Shown here in pieces: positions 24,834 to 31,159 of a stretch of 41,420 nucleotides of DNA. The notes beneath the pieces were generated by a model that worked only from the letters and a program-made list of their open reading frames with translations, made no database searches and had not been told where the DNA came from. The stretch spans positions 1-41,420 of the forward strand of contig CAYOVI010000003.1 of NCBI GenBank assembly GCA_964407365.1. Direction: 5' to 3'. A program made the position numbers and the translations under genes. Source of the stretch: BACL27 sp964407365 (GTDB lineage Bacteria > Actinomycetota > Acidimicrobiia > Acidimicrobiales > Ilumatobacteraceae). Numbering within the stretch: the stretch's first letter is position 1; every line of letters begins with the position of its first letter.

Positions 24834-25810
24834 CGCTCGGCGACAGCCACGCCGCTGTCGGAGACCTGCAGCGACGACTAAACCGAGCGGGTTTGCTCGA
24901 GTTGTCTAGCGTCTCAATAAATGTTTTTTGTGAAACAACCCGAAATTCTGTCGCCAAGTTTCAACAACAACGTTCATTGCACGTTTCAGGGGTTTGCGAC
25001 CAACCAACTTGGTTGGCATTGGTTGAATCTTCGTTCGAGCTTGGCGACAGACTTTTATATTTGACATCTCCACTGTTGCGCGGTGACGATGTCGCCCAAC
25101 TGCAGTTGATTTTGTCACGTCTTGGTTTTGATTGCGGTCGTGTTGATGGTTTTTTGGGTCAGACCACAGCAAAAATTATTCTCGAGTTTCAACAAAACTA
25201 CGGGTTAGTAACTGACGGCATCTGTGGGCCACAAACTTTGCAGGCCCTGCACCGTGCAAGTCGCAATTCAGGTCTTGGTCCTGGCGTAGGCATCGTGCGT
25301 GAACGCCACACGGATGCAAAATATCCCCAAAATTTGGCAAACTTGCGAATCGTTATCGGACAATTCACCAAACTAGACCGACTAACAAACGACCTTGCCG
25401 ACAGACTGCGCGCCCAACACAGCAAAGTCGCCGTGATCAACGATGTCGACCCACATCGACACGCCCAACTAGCCAACGATTTTGCGGCGAATATTTACAT
25501 TGGCATCGAGGCGCGAGACCAACAAGTCTGCGAAATTTCCTACTATCACACGGAAGGTTTCCATTCGGTGGCCGCCCATGTTTTTGCGACTTTGGCATCC
25601 GAGGCAATCGAGCGATCAGCTCCATGGTTCAAGCCAAGTGTCAACGGCATGCGGCTTCAGGTTCTTCGTGAAACTTCGATGCCTGCAGTCGTGGTCGGTC
25701 TTGGTCCTATAACGCGAGTGACCCCACACAGTGCTGTTTTGGCTGATGATCTAGCAAATGCATTATCTATATGGGTTAAAACCACATCTGTGAAATTAGA
25801 ACAAAAATAG
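24812..25810 (+). CDS. cwlM: CwlM-like pseudo-amidase with two peptidoglycan-binding domains
   Basis: CwlM in mycobacteria is an amidase-like protein that does not act mainly as a hydrolase: phosphorylated by PknB, it activates MurA. This protein has the same layout. A first peptidoglycan-binding repeat contains ALGDSHAAVGDLQRRLNRAG, the second GDDVAQLQLILSRLGFDCGR, and an Amidase_3-like domain follows. The amidase part lacks the DPGHGG loop; the usual SIH reads GIEARD, and the final catalytic Glu is lost in VVVGLGP. So it is probably inactive. The first repeat lies upstream of the first usual start (TTG 24893). An ATT at 24812 follows GGAG by 8 bases, and I use it as the tentative start; pipelines would report 24893. 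Confidence 0.75.
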   Translation: MYPEKELALGDSHAAVGDLQRRLNRAGLLELSSVSINVFCETTRNSVAKFQQQRSLHVSGVCDQPTWLALVESSFELGDRLLYLTSPLLRGDDVAQLQLILSRLGFDCGRVDGFLGQTTAKIILEFQQNYGLVTDGICGPQTLQALHRASRNSGLGPGVGIVRERHTDAKYPQNLANLRIVIGQFTKLDRLTNDLADRLRAQHSKVAVINDVDPHRHAQLANDFAANIYIGIEARDQQVCEISYYHTEGFHSVAAHVFATLASEAIERSAPWFKPSVNGMRLQVLRETSMPAVVVGLGPITRVTPHSAVLADDLANALSIWVKTTSVKLEQK

Positions 25811-25812
25811 TG

Positions 25813-25845
25813 GGATAACTGCCTAGTTAGTCCACAGAGTTATCC
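25813..25845. repeat. 8-bp inverted repeat between convergent cwlM and parB
   Basis: GGATAACT (25813-25820) and AGTTATCC (25838-25845) are perfect inverted copies 17 bases apart, just after the cwlM stop. The right copy overlaps a DnaA box. It could act as a bidirectional terminator or a protein site; no T run follows. Confidence 0.4.
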
Positions 25846-25848
25846 ACA
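25840..25848 (+). promoter_or_regulatory. Consensus DnaA box outside oriC
   Basis: TTATCCACA is an exact DnaA box in the gap between the cwlM and parB 3' ends, about 6.8 kb from the dnaA-dnaN origin. A single site could titrate DnaA or be an accessory origin element. Confidence 0.6.
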
Positions 25849-25944
25849 GGTTGTGTGAAACATAAACAAACGGTTGAGCGTCAAGTTAAAGGTAAGTCTT
25901 AGTCTCTGTCACAAAAATCGCAAACTGTTTGCGACTAATGAATG

Positions 25945-26901
25945 TCAGGTAGCCGGGCCTTCTGTCATCGCACGATAGATGCGTTCAAGATCATTGAGAT
26001 CAGCAAACTCGATTACAACTCTGCCACGACCATTTATCGAGGTTATTTCAACACTCGTCGCCAAATGCTCACCCAATAATTTTTGCAGTTCAACAATGCC
26101 TGGTTCTGGCAAAGTAATAGTTTTTGGTTTCGTCGTTGTTGTACTATTTTTGGTACTACCATTTTTTGAATCAGTTTTTGGTTGTCTTACTTCACGCCCC
26201 AAACTTTGTCTAACTGCTTCTTCGACGGCACGAACTGTCCAATTTTGTTTTACACAATCACGAGCGAGTTGTTCTTGGCTTGCTTTGTCGGTGATTGCGA
26301 GCAATGCACGAGCATGACCACCTGATAATCGACCGTCGGCGAGAAGTTGTTGAATCGAAGGTGGCAAAGCCAACAATCGCAGCGAGTTAGAAATCGCTGA
26401 ACGAGCTTTGCCAACTTTTTCTGCTACTTGCTCATGGGTCATCGAAAAGTCGTCGAGCAATTGTTTGTAAGCAGCAGCTTCTTCGAGGGGCGTGAGGTCT
26501 TGGCGATGTAAATTTTCGACAAGAGCCTGCTCGACCGACTCAATATCATCTGTAATGCGAACCAAAGCAGGAATTGTCTCTAATTTTGCACGCTGACACG
26601 CTCGCCAGCGACGCTCGCCAGCGACGATTTCAAAATGACCGGTCTTGCCTGGTTTTGGTCGAACCAAAATCGGTTGTAATAGACCAACTGCTTTAATCGA
26701 TGCCGCCAATTCATCAATTGCTGTTTCATCAAAATGCACCCGAGGCTGATTGGGATTAGGCGTAACTGACTTGATATCGATGTTACGCAGACCTGCACCG
26801 GTGCCTGTGCCCGAGCCTCCGTCAGAAGTTTGCTTACGCGAGTCCCCACGACCCGGAATTAAAGCGTCTAATCCTTTACCTAGACCTGTTGGACGGGCCA
26901 C
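25945..26901 (-). CDS. parB: Chromosome-partitioning protein ParB (CTP-dependent clamp)
   Basis: ParB binds parS, hydrolyses CTP and spreads as a DNA clamp to organise origin segregation. The 318 residues begin with the ParA-interacting tip (GLGKGLDALIP), then a Gly-rich linker. The N-domain holds the CTP-binding arginine patch GERRWRACQRAK (about 95-106). The HTH region includes LTPLEEAAAYKQLLDDF and MTHEQVAEKVGKARSAISNS. A Ser/Thr/Lys linker and the C-terminal dimer domain follow (VEITSINGRGRVVIEFADLN). Its start overlaps the parA end by 26 bases. Two parS sites lie just upstream of parA. Confidence 0.97.
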   Translation of the reverse strand: MARPTGLGKGLDALIPGRGDSRKQTSDGGSGTGTGAGLRNIDIKSVTPNPNQPRVHFDETAIDELAASIKAVGLLQPILVRPKPGKTGHFEIVAGERRWRACQRAKLETIPALVRITDDIESVEQALVENLHRQDLTPLEEAAAYKQLLDDFSMTHEQVAEKVGKARSAISNSLRLLALPPSIQQLLADGRLSGGHARALLAITDKASQEQLARDCVKQNWTVRAVEEAVRQSLGREVRQPKTDSKNGSTKNSTTTTKPKTITLPEPGIVELQKLLGEHLATSVEITSINGRGRVVIEFADLNDLERIYRAMTEGPAT

Positions 26902-27667
26902 CGCTGATCTCCTTTGCTATTTCTCGATATGCCTTGGCTGCTGCAGAAGTCGGATCAAAAGATGTGACGGGTTTGCCGTGACTGGGGGCTTCGGCAACGC
27001 GCACAGATCTTGGAACGACTGTCTTGCAAACCTTGTCACCAAAATGTTCGCGAACTTCACTAACCACATCGTCAGACAGCTTTGTGTGGCTATACATCAC
27101 GCATGCAATATGGCGAACCTGAAGATTCGGATTCAAGACCTGGCTCACACGGTCTACGCTGCGTAGCAACTGCCCCAAACCCTCAAGGGCAAAGTATTCG
27201 CATTGGATCGGCACAAATACCTCGGTTGCTGCAGTCAGACCATTGACCGTCAACAACCCAAGACTCGGTGGGCAATCTAGAACCACATAGTCGTATTGGT
27301 CGATAACTGTGTCAATGGCTTTTTTAAGCCTTTGCTCACGGCCCATTTCGGGCACCAGTTCAATATCGGCCCCAGCCAAGTCAAGGTTCGCGGGCGCTAT
27401 GAACAGGTTTTTGATTGCCGTTGGCTCAATGCAGTTTTCCAACTTTTCGCCACGCAACAAAACGTCATAAATCGTGGCATCTAAATCACGAGCATTTATA
27501 CCTAGGCCAGTTGAAGCATTTCCCTGGGGGTCAAGGTCTACAACCAAAACCCGATAATCAAGCTCAGCCAAACTGGCCGCAATTGTGATCGCAGTTGTTG
27601 TCTTGCCTACCCCGCCTTTCTGGTTAGCAAAGGCGATAATTCGCGGCAATGGTGGCAAGGGGTCCAT
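26876..27667 (-). CDS. parA: Chromosome-partitioning ATPase ParA
   Basis: ParA is the Walker-type ATPase that binds the nucleoid non-specifically and moves ParB-parS complexes. The 263 residues include the deviant Walker A AFANQKGGVGKTTTAITIA (about 12-30), VLVVDLDPQGNASTG, and Walker B YVVLDCPPSLGLLTVNGL. It lacks the long N-terminal helix-turn-helix of plasmid ParA, as expected for the chromosomal type. Overlap with parB indicates a coupled operon. The 50 bases upstream hold a perfect parS. Confidence 0.97.
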   Translation of the reverse strand: MDPLPPLPRIIAFANQKGGVGKTTTAITIAASLAELDYRVLVVDLDPQGNASTGLGINARDLDATIYDVLLRGEKLENCIEPTAIKNLFIAPANLDLAGADIELVPEMGREQRLKKAIDTVIDQYDYVVLDCPPSLGLLTVNGLTAATEVFVPIQCEYFALEGLGQLLRSVDRVSQVLNPNLQVRHIACVMYSHTKLSDDVVSEVREHFGDKVCKTVVPRSVRVAEAPSHGKPVTSFDPTSAAAKAYREIAKEISGGPSNRSR

Positions 27668-27717
27668 AGACTCAGCCTAGTTATCGGGTGTTGCTGCCTA
27701 ACGGATAGGTCGATTGA

Positions 27718-27733
27718 TGTTTCACGTGAAACA
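27718..27733. promoter_or_regulatory. parS site 1 (perfect)
   Basis: TGTTTCACGTGAAACA matches the bacterial parS consensus at all 16 positions. It lies in the gap between parA (start 27667) and rsmG (stop 27752), as commonly found near oriC. Confidence 0.95.
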
Positions 27734-27751
27734 CCCCTCCCATGCCTAGGG

Positions 27752-28351
27752 TCAATTTTGGTGTTTCACGTGAAACGTTGCGACAGCACCTAGACGGTTT
27801 GGGCCATCAAGTCCGAGAGCATCAATATCTTCAGGGTTCCAACGAGAACCTTCGCTAAGGGGCGGCTCACTAATGACTACAACTCCTCCAGTTTTAACTA
27901 GGTCTAATGAGAGCCTGAGGGTCTCAAGTGGTGGTCCAAAACCACGACTAATTGCGGCATCAAATTGTCGAAAAAACTCTCGGTTTGCGACAAGATTTGA
28001 AGCCTCTGAGCAAATGACTTTGATTCGATGAGAAAGGTTAAGCGCCATCACCGCACGCATCAATGTGTCGGTTCGTCCCTGGCGTCGATCAGCTAAGACG
28101 AGTTCAAGTTCGGGTCTATCAAAGGCCACAATCAAACCAGGTACCCCAGCGCCAGTTCCTAAGTCAATCACCTGACGCGCAGAATTGGGTATCGCGCGGG
28201 AAAACCATAATGAATGACCAATTATTTGTTCAATAGGTGCCTCAGACAAAGCACCTACCTTTTGTGCTGCGCTGAGCACGGGCTTGAGATCGACGAATTT
28301 TGCGGGGTCGTAGACCTGATTATTTCTAGACATGTCATCAATTTCAGACAT
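27752..28351 (-). CDS. rsmG: 16S rRNA (guanine-N7) methyltransferase RsmG (GidB)
   Basis: RsmG methylates G527 of 16S rRNA; loss often gives low-level streptomycin resistance. The 199 residues contain the SAM-binding loop VIDLGTGAGVPGLIVAFDRP, ELVLADRRQGRTDTLMRAV, and DAAISRGFGPPLETL. The C-terminus FHVKHQN is encoded by a parS-like site, a recurring feature of rsmG genes. Two in-frame ATGs (28351 and 28333) lie inside opposite arms of a perfect 14-bp inverted repeat, and neither has a clear Shine-Dalgarno. I keep the first, but the second, six codons later, is possible. Confidence 0.94.
   Translation of the reverse strand: MSEIDDMSRNNQVYDPAKFVDLKPVLSAAQKVGALSEAPIEQIIGHSLWFSRAIPNSARQVIDLGTGAGVPGLIVAFDRPELELVLADRRQGRTDTLMRAVMALNLSHRIKVICSEASNLVANREFFRQFDAAISRGFGPPLETLRLSLDLVKTGGVVVISEPPLSEGSRWNPEDIDALGLDGPNRLGAVATFHVKHQN
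27762..27777. promoter_or_regulatory. parS site 2, inside the rsmG coding end
   Basis: TGTTTCACGTGAAACG matches parS at 15 of 16 positions, 44 bases from the first site. It encodes the TFHVKH end of RsmG, so protein and ParB-binding site share the same bases. Confidence 0.92.
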
Positions 28352-28360
28352 GTCTAGAAA
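28323..28360. repeat. Perfect 14-bp inverted repeat over the rsmG start
   Basis: TTTCTAGACATGTC (28323-28336) and GACATGTCTAGAAA (28347-28360) are exact reverse complements, separated by 10 bases. Each arm contains one of the two candidate rsmG ATGs. In RNA it forms a 14-bp hairpin over the start region; in DNA it is a dyad that a repressor could bind. It lies 11 bases after the jag stop. Confidence 0.85.
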
Positions 28361-28371
28361 CTAGTCAAGGC

Positions 28372-29289
28372 TCAATCTGAGTCGGAACTATCGTCTCCGT
28401 TGTCGACCTCGTCGCTGTCAAAATCTTCGCTAACCGAGGCCAAAGCAACAACGACACGACGAAATGGATCGCTGCCCTCTGAACGAGTTGAAATGCCTTC
28501 AACTTCAGCTAATGCGTCATGCACGATTTTACGGTCAGATGAATTCATTGGCTCAAGAGCTCTAGCTTGGCCAGAGGTTTTGACGTCATTGGCTACTTTT
28601 TGGGCAAACCTGCTTAAGGCTTCGCGACGCTTTTCACGATACCCAGCCACATCAACCCGAAGCCTCGTCTCGTGGTCACCTAGGCGGCGTTGGCTTACGA
28701 CACGAGTCAAATCTTGCAAAGCCAAAAGAGTTGCCCCCTTGGTGCCTACCAAAAAGCCCAGGTCATCGCCCAAAACATCAATGTCAATGTTCTCACCCTC
28801 GATTTTTGACGAAACTGAGCCTTTTAATCCGGCTGAATTGACCAGCCCTTCTAGAAAAGTGGTTGCAACAGCACTCACAGTGGTTGGATCCACCGAGGGC
28901 ATATCTTCACGAGGTTGTCTTTCGCCTCTCTCGCTACGGGCTGACCTAGATGCCCGATCATTGCGATTGTTACGCGATCGGCTCTGGCCGCGGCTTGCCC
29001 GAGTCTCGCGCGATGTGCGGTCTGCATCGTCGCTTGGCTGGTGTCGCGAACTTGAACCACGCTGGGCTGCGGGCTTACCGCGCCGGTCACGTCGGTCGGC
29101 CTTTGCCCGAACCGAATTCGGCTTGATTCTGGCGCGCACACGAGCCTCTCCACGTGTTCTACCAAACAAGCCAGCTTTTGGCTCTTCGACAACTTCAAAT
29201 TCGGCATCCGAGTCGTCCACCCCGAGACGGTCGAGAGCTATTGCTTTGGCGTCGTCAATCGATGATGCAGTTACTTCTACCCATTCCAT
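28372..29289 (-). CDS. jag: Jag/KhpB RNA-binding protein (Jag-N, KH, R3H)
   Basis: Jag (KhpB, EloR) is an RNA-binding protein linked to cell division and elongation. The 305 residues show an N-terminal Jag-N domain (about 1-52: MEWVEVTASSIDDAKAIALD, then EEPKAGLFGRTRGEARVRA) and a long Arg/Ser/Asp-rich disordered linker (about 55-130). A KH domain follows with VLGDDLGFLVGTKGATLLAL, then R3H with MNSSDRKIVHDALAE. It ends with an acidic tail. The extended linker makes it longer than the usual 200-250 residues. It is 3 bases downstream of yidC, in the standard rpmH-rnpA-yidD-yidC-jag order. Confidence 0.94.
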   Translation of the reverse strand: MEWVEVTASSIDDAKAIALDRLGVDDSDAEFEVVEEPKAGLFGRTRGEARVRARIKPNSVRAKADRRDRRGKPAAQRGSSSRHQPSDDADRTSRETRASRGQSRSRNNRNDRASRSARSERGERQPREDMPSVDPTTVSAVATTFLEGLVNSAGLKGSVSSKIEGENIDIDVLGDDLGFLVGTKGATLLALQDLTRVVSQRRLGDHETRLRVDVAGYREKRREALSRFAQKVANDVKTSGQARALEPMNSSDRKIVHDALAEVEGISTRSEGSDPFRRVVVALASVSEDFDSDEVDNGDDSSDSD

Positions 29290-29292
29290 GAT

Positions 29293-30255
29293 TCAGTTTC
29301 CTTTCGGTTTGTCTTTCTTCTTGACCTCTCCGCTGCGGTTTTTGCCCGGTGGCTTTGGGCGACGAGACAGAGATGGTACAGAACTATTTTTTGGTGGCGT
29401 CACACGCTTGCTAACAAACTTTGTGTCGTTTGGTTTCGAGTCACCTTTGTCTTTTTTATCGGGTTTTGGCAAATCTTTCATTTCGCGCGCGACGGCACTG
29501 GCAGCCTGGGCCTGACGACCCAAACTGTCGTCTTTTTTGTAGAAACGCTGGGTGATGTATTGCTGTTGGGCGATACGAATCAGGGCCTGGGTCATGTAGT
29601 AGACAACCAATCCTGCAGGTAGCCAGATTTGAAATACGGCAAAAGCCACCGGCATGTATTGCATCAATTTGGCCTGATTTGCCGACATAGTTGGGCTGAC
29701 CGTGCGCGATGCAATCATTCTTTGTTGAATCAGGTAGATGCCGGCCAAAAGCAAGACCATCAAGGCATAAACGAGACCCGAGACAAAATCGTCTTGCATC
29801 GCGCGCAAAGGCGTTTTGGCCAGGTCGACCCCGAACGAAAGCATCTCGCTTTTGCCTACAAGCGACTGATAAATGGCAGAAGATTTGTCTAAATACTGAG
29901 GCTCAAAATAACCGCCAGAATTTCGATTGGTTAGTCCGTGAATTGCACGAAACATAATGATGAACACCGGCATTTGGGCCAGAAGTGGCAAGCATGATGC
30001 AAGCGGATTTACCTTGTGTTCTTGATAGAGCTTCATCATCGCTTCGTTCATTTTTTGACGGTCGCCCTTGAACTGTTGTTGCATCTTTTTCATTTCAGGT
30101 TGCAGGCGTTGCATCTCGAGCATGCCTTTGGTGCTCTTTAGGGTCAACGGGGTGATCAGGGACATCACCACAACTGCAACCATCGCCAACGAAAACGAAT
30201 AGTCGGGAACTAACCCATAGAAAAAAGCGATGATTTTTGCGGCTATTTCAAACAT
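29293..30255 (-). CDS. yidC: Membrane protein insertase YidC/Oxa1
   Basis: YidC inserts membrane proteins alone or with SecYEG. The 320 residues start in a TM (IIAFFYGLVPDYSFSLAMVA), followed by the amphipathic region STKGMLEMQRLQPEMKKMQQ. The core motif PLASCLPLLAQMPVFIIMFR follows, then three further TM segments. A Lys/Pro-rich cytoplasmic tail (about 255-320) probably helps ribosome docking. There is no large periplasmic domain, as in Gram-positive YidC, and no lipobox. Its start overlaps yidD by 8 bases. Confidence 0.96.
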   Translation of the reverse strand: MFEIAAKIIAFFYGLVPDYSFSLAMVAVVVMSLITPLTLKSTKGMLEMQRLQPEMKKMQQQFKGDRQKMNEAMMKLYQEHKVNPLASCLPLLAQMPVFIIMFRAIHGLTNRNSGGYFEPQYLDKSSAIYQSLVGKSEMLSFGVDLAKTPLRAMQDDFVSGLVYALMVLLLAGIYLIQQRMIASRTVSPTMSANQAKLMQYMPVAFAVFQIWLPAGLVVYYMTQALIRIAQQQYITQRFYKKDDSLGRQAQAASAVAREMKDLPKPDKKDKGDSKPNDTKFVSKRVTPPKNSSVPSLSRRPKPPGKNRSGEVKKKDKPKGN

Positions 30256-30517
30256 TTTCGTGGGTCACTTTCGTCAAATGTGGGTGATCTTGGCAATTTT
30301 GCGCCTCTGGCACCGGGTCATAGCCACTCGGGCCAAATGGGCGACACCGAGATAGTCGGCGTAGGGTTAAAAATCCACCCCGCCAAGGGCCAAAACTTTG
30401 AATTGACTCTTTGGCATATTCTGAACAACTGGGGTAAAACCGACAGGGCGACAAGCGATAGGCAAAAGCGTCTTGATACCAGTCGATCAAACGAACCATC
30501 AGTCTTTGCACAGCCAT
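30248..30517 (-). CDS. yidD: Membrane protein insertion efficiency factor YidD
   Basis: YidD is a small membrane-associated protein that aids YidC-dependent insertion. The 89 residues contain the signature RLIDWYQDAFAYRLSPCRFY, PSCSEYAKESIQSFGPWRGG and RRLSRCRPFGPSGYDPVP. The conserved cysteines are all present. It lies between rnpA and yidC, starting 3 bases after the rnpA stop and overlapping yidC by 8 bases, so expression is coupled. Confidence 0.95.
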   Translation of the reverse strand: MAVQRLMVRLIDWYQDAFAYRLSPCRFYPSCSEYAKESIQSFGPWRGGFLTLRRLSRCRPFGPSGYDPVPEAQNCQDHPHLTKVTHENV

Positions 30518-30520
30518 GGT

Positions 30521-30862
30521 TTAGGCCTTCTTTGGAGCCTTGCTCGCGCATCGCTCAAGCAACGAGTCGACCTGGTTGCCAAGGTCAACAAAGGAAAGTT
30601 TCGTTGCCCCCGAGGCCGCACCAATCAGGTAAAAACCCGGCAAAACCTTATAGGACTTGGCTTTTAGAAGTTCTCGCAGGCGACGACGCAACAAATTGCG
30701 CTCGACTGCGCCACCCACTTGGCGGCCAATGGCATACGAAACGGCTGGTTGGGCAAGGGTCTGATCGATGATCATGCTGCACCAAAGGGTTCCGGAACGA
30801 ACATAAGTTCCCTCTTTTTGAAGTCGCTGAAAGATCTGTCGCGTTTGAATGCGACTGATCAA
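30521..30862 (-). CDS. rnpA: Ribonuclease P protein component
   Basis: RnpA binds the RNase P RNA and helps process tRNA 5' ends. The 113 residues contain the N-terminal ISRIQTRQIFQRLQKEGTYV, the RNA-binding core IGRQVGGAVERNLLRRRLRE (R.vG.AV.RN..kRrlRe pattern), and FYLIGAASGATKLSFVDLGN. The TTG start at 30862 overlaps the rpmH stop as TTGA, giving tight coupling with L34. The open frame continues upstream into rpmH without a usual start. Confidence 0.95.
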   Translation of the reverse strand: MISRIQTRQIFQRLQKEGTYVRSGTLWCSMIIDQTLAQPAVSYAIGRQVGGAVERNLLRRRLRELLKAKSYKVLPGFYLIGAASGATKLSFVDLGNQVDSLLERCASKAPKKA

Positions 30863-30993
30863 GCAGAGAGCCGGTAACGGCCCTTTGCCCGACGGGATTT
30901 AAGCACGGCCCGGCCGGCTCGAGTGCTCATACGATTGCGGAACCCGTGCTTGCGGGACCTACGGCGATTGTTTGGTTGAAAAGTGCGTTTCAC
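30859..30993 (-). CDS. rpmH: 50S ribosomal protein L34
   Basis: L34 is a small 23S rRNA-binding protein. I translated the minus strand from GTG (complement of 30991-30993). The 44 residues begin MKRTFQPNNRRRSRKHGFRN and end KSRRAKGRYRLSA, the invariant L34 pattern. GGAG lies about 6 bases upstream of the GTG. It heads the rpmH-rnpA-yidD-yidC-jag-rsmG run and is divergent from dnaA. Confidence 0.97.
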   Translation of the reverse strand: MKRTFQPNNRRRSRKHGFRNRMSTRAGRAVLKSRRAKGRYRLSA

Positions 30994-31028
30994 GCACGAC
31001 TCCTGACGTCAAGAATTTGGTACCTGTC

Positions 31029-31058
31029 AGGCTAGGGGTACAAACTGCTCTAGGGCAA
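31029..31058 (-). promoter_or_regulatory. Possible rpmH promoter
   Basis: On the minus strand TTGCCC (31053-31058) and TAGCCT (31029-31034, TAnnnT type) are spaced by 18 bases, with the rpmH GTG about 35 bases on. It was chosen by eye; only a moderate consensus match. Confidence 0.35.
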
Positions 31059-31091
31059 CGCAGAAAAGCGGATTATCAGCATTTCTCTCCC

Positions 31092-31100
31092 TGTGGATAA
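31092..31100 (-). promoter_or_regulatory. DnaA box in the dnaA leader
   Basis: TGTGGATAA is the exact complement of the consensus DnaA box TTATCCACA. It lies 59 bases before the dnaA start in the rpmH-dnaA gap, a classic position for dnaA autoregulation. A CCCCA/TGGGG dyad (31119-31136) follows it. Confidence 0.75.
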
Positions 31101-31159
31101 ACCTGCTACTTTCGCTCTCCCCATTCAAATTTGGGGAAAGAAATAAAAGGATCATCGAA

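Noticed and set aside
28400..29515. Long plus-strand open frame (371 codons) opposite jag and yidC
   Set aside because: It is Ser/Arg-rich, as expected for the antisense of the Arg/Ser/Asp-rich Jag linker, has no known motif, and lies opposite two clear genes.
30863..30900. Upstream start for rnpA inside rpmH
   Set aside because: The frame is open and reads LPAL before the TTG, but it has no usual start codon, and the TTGA overlap with rpmH gives a normal RnpA N-terminus.
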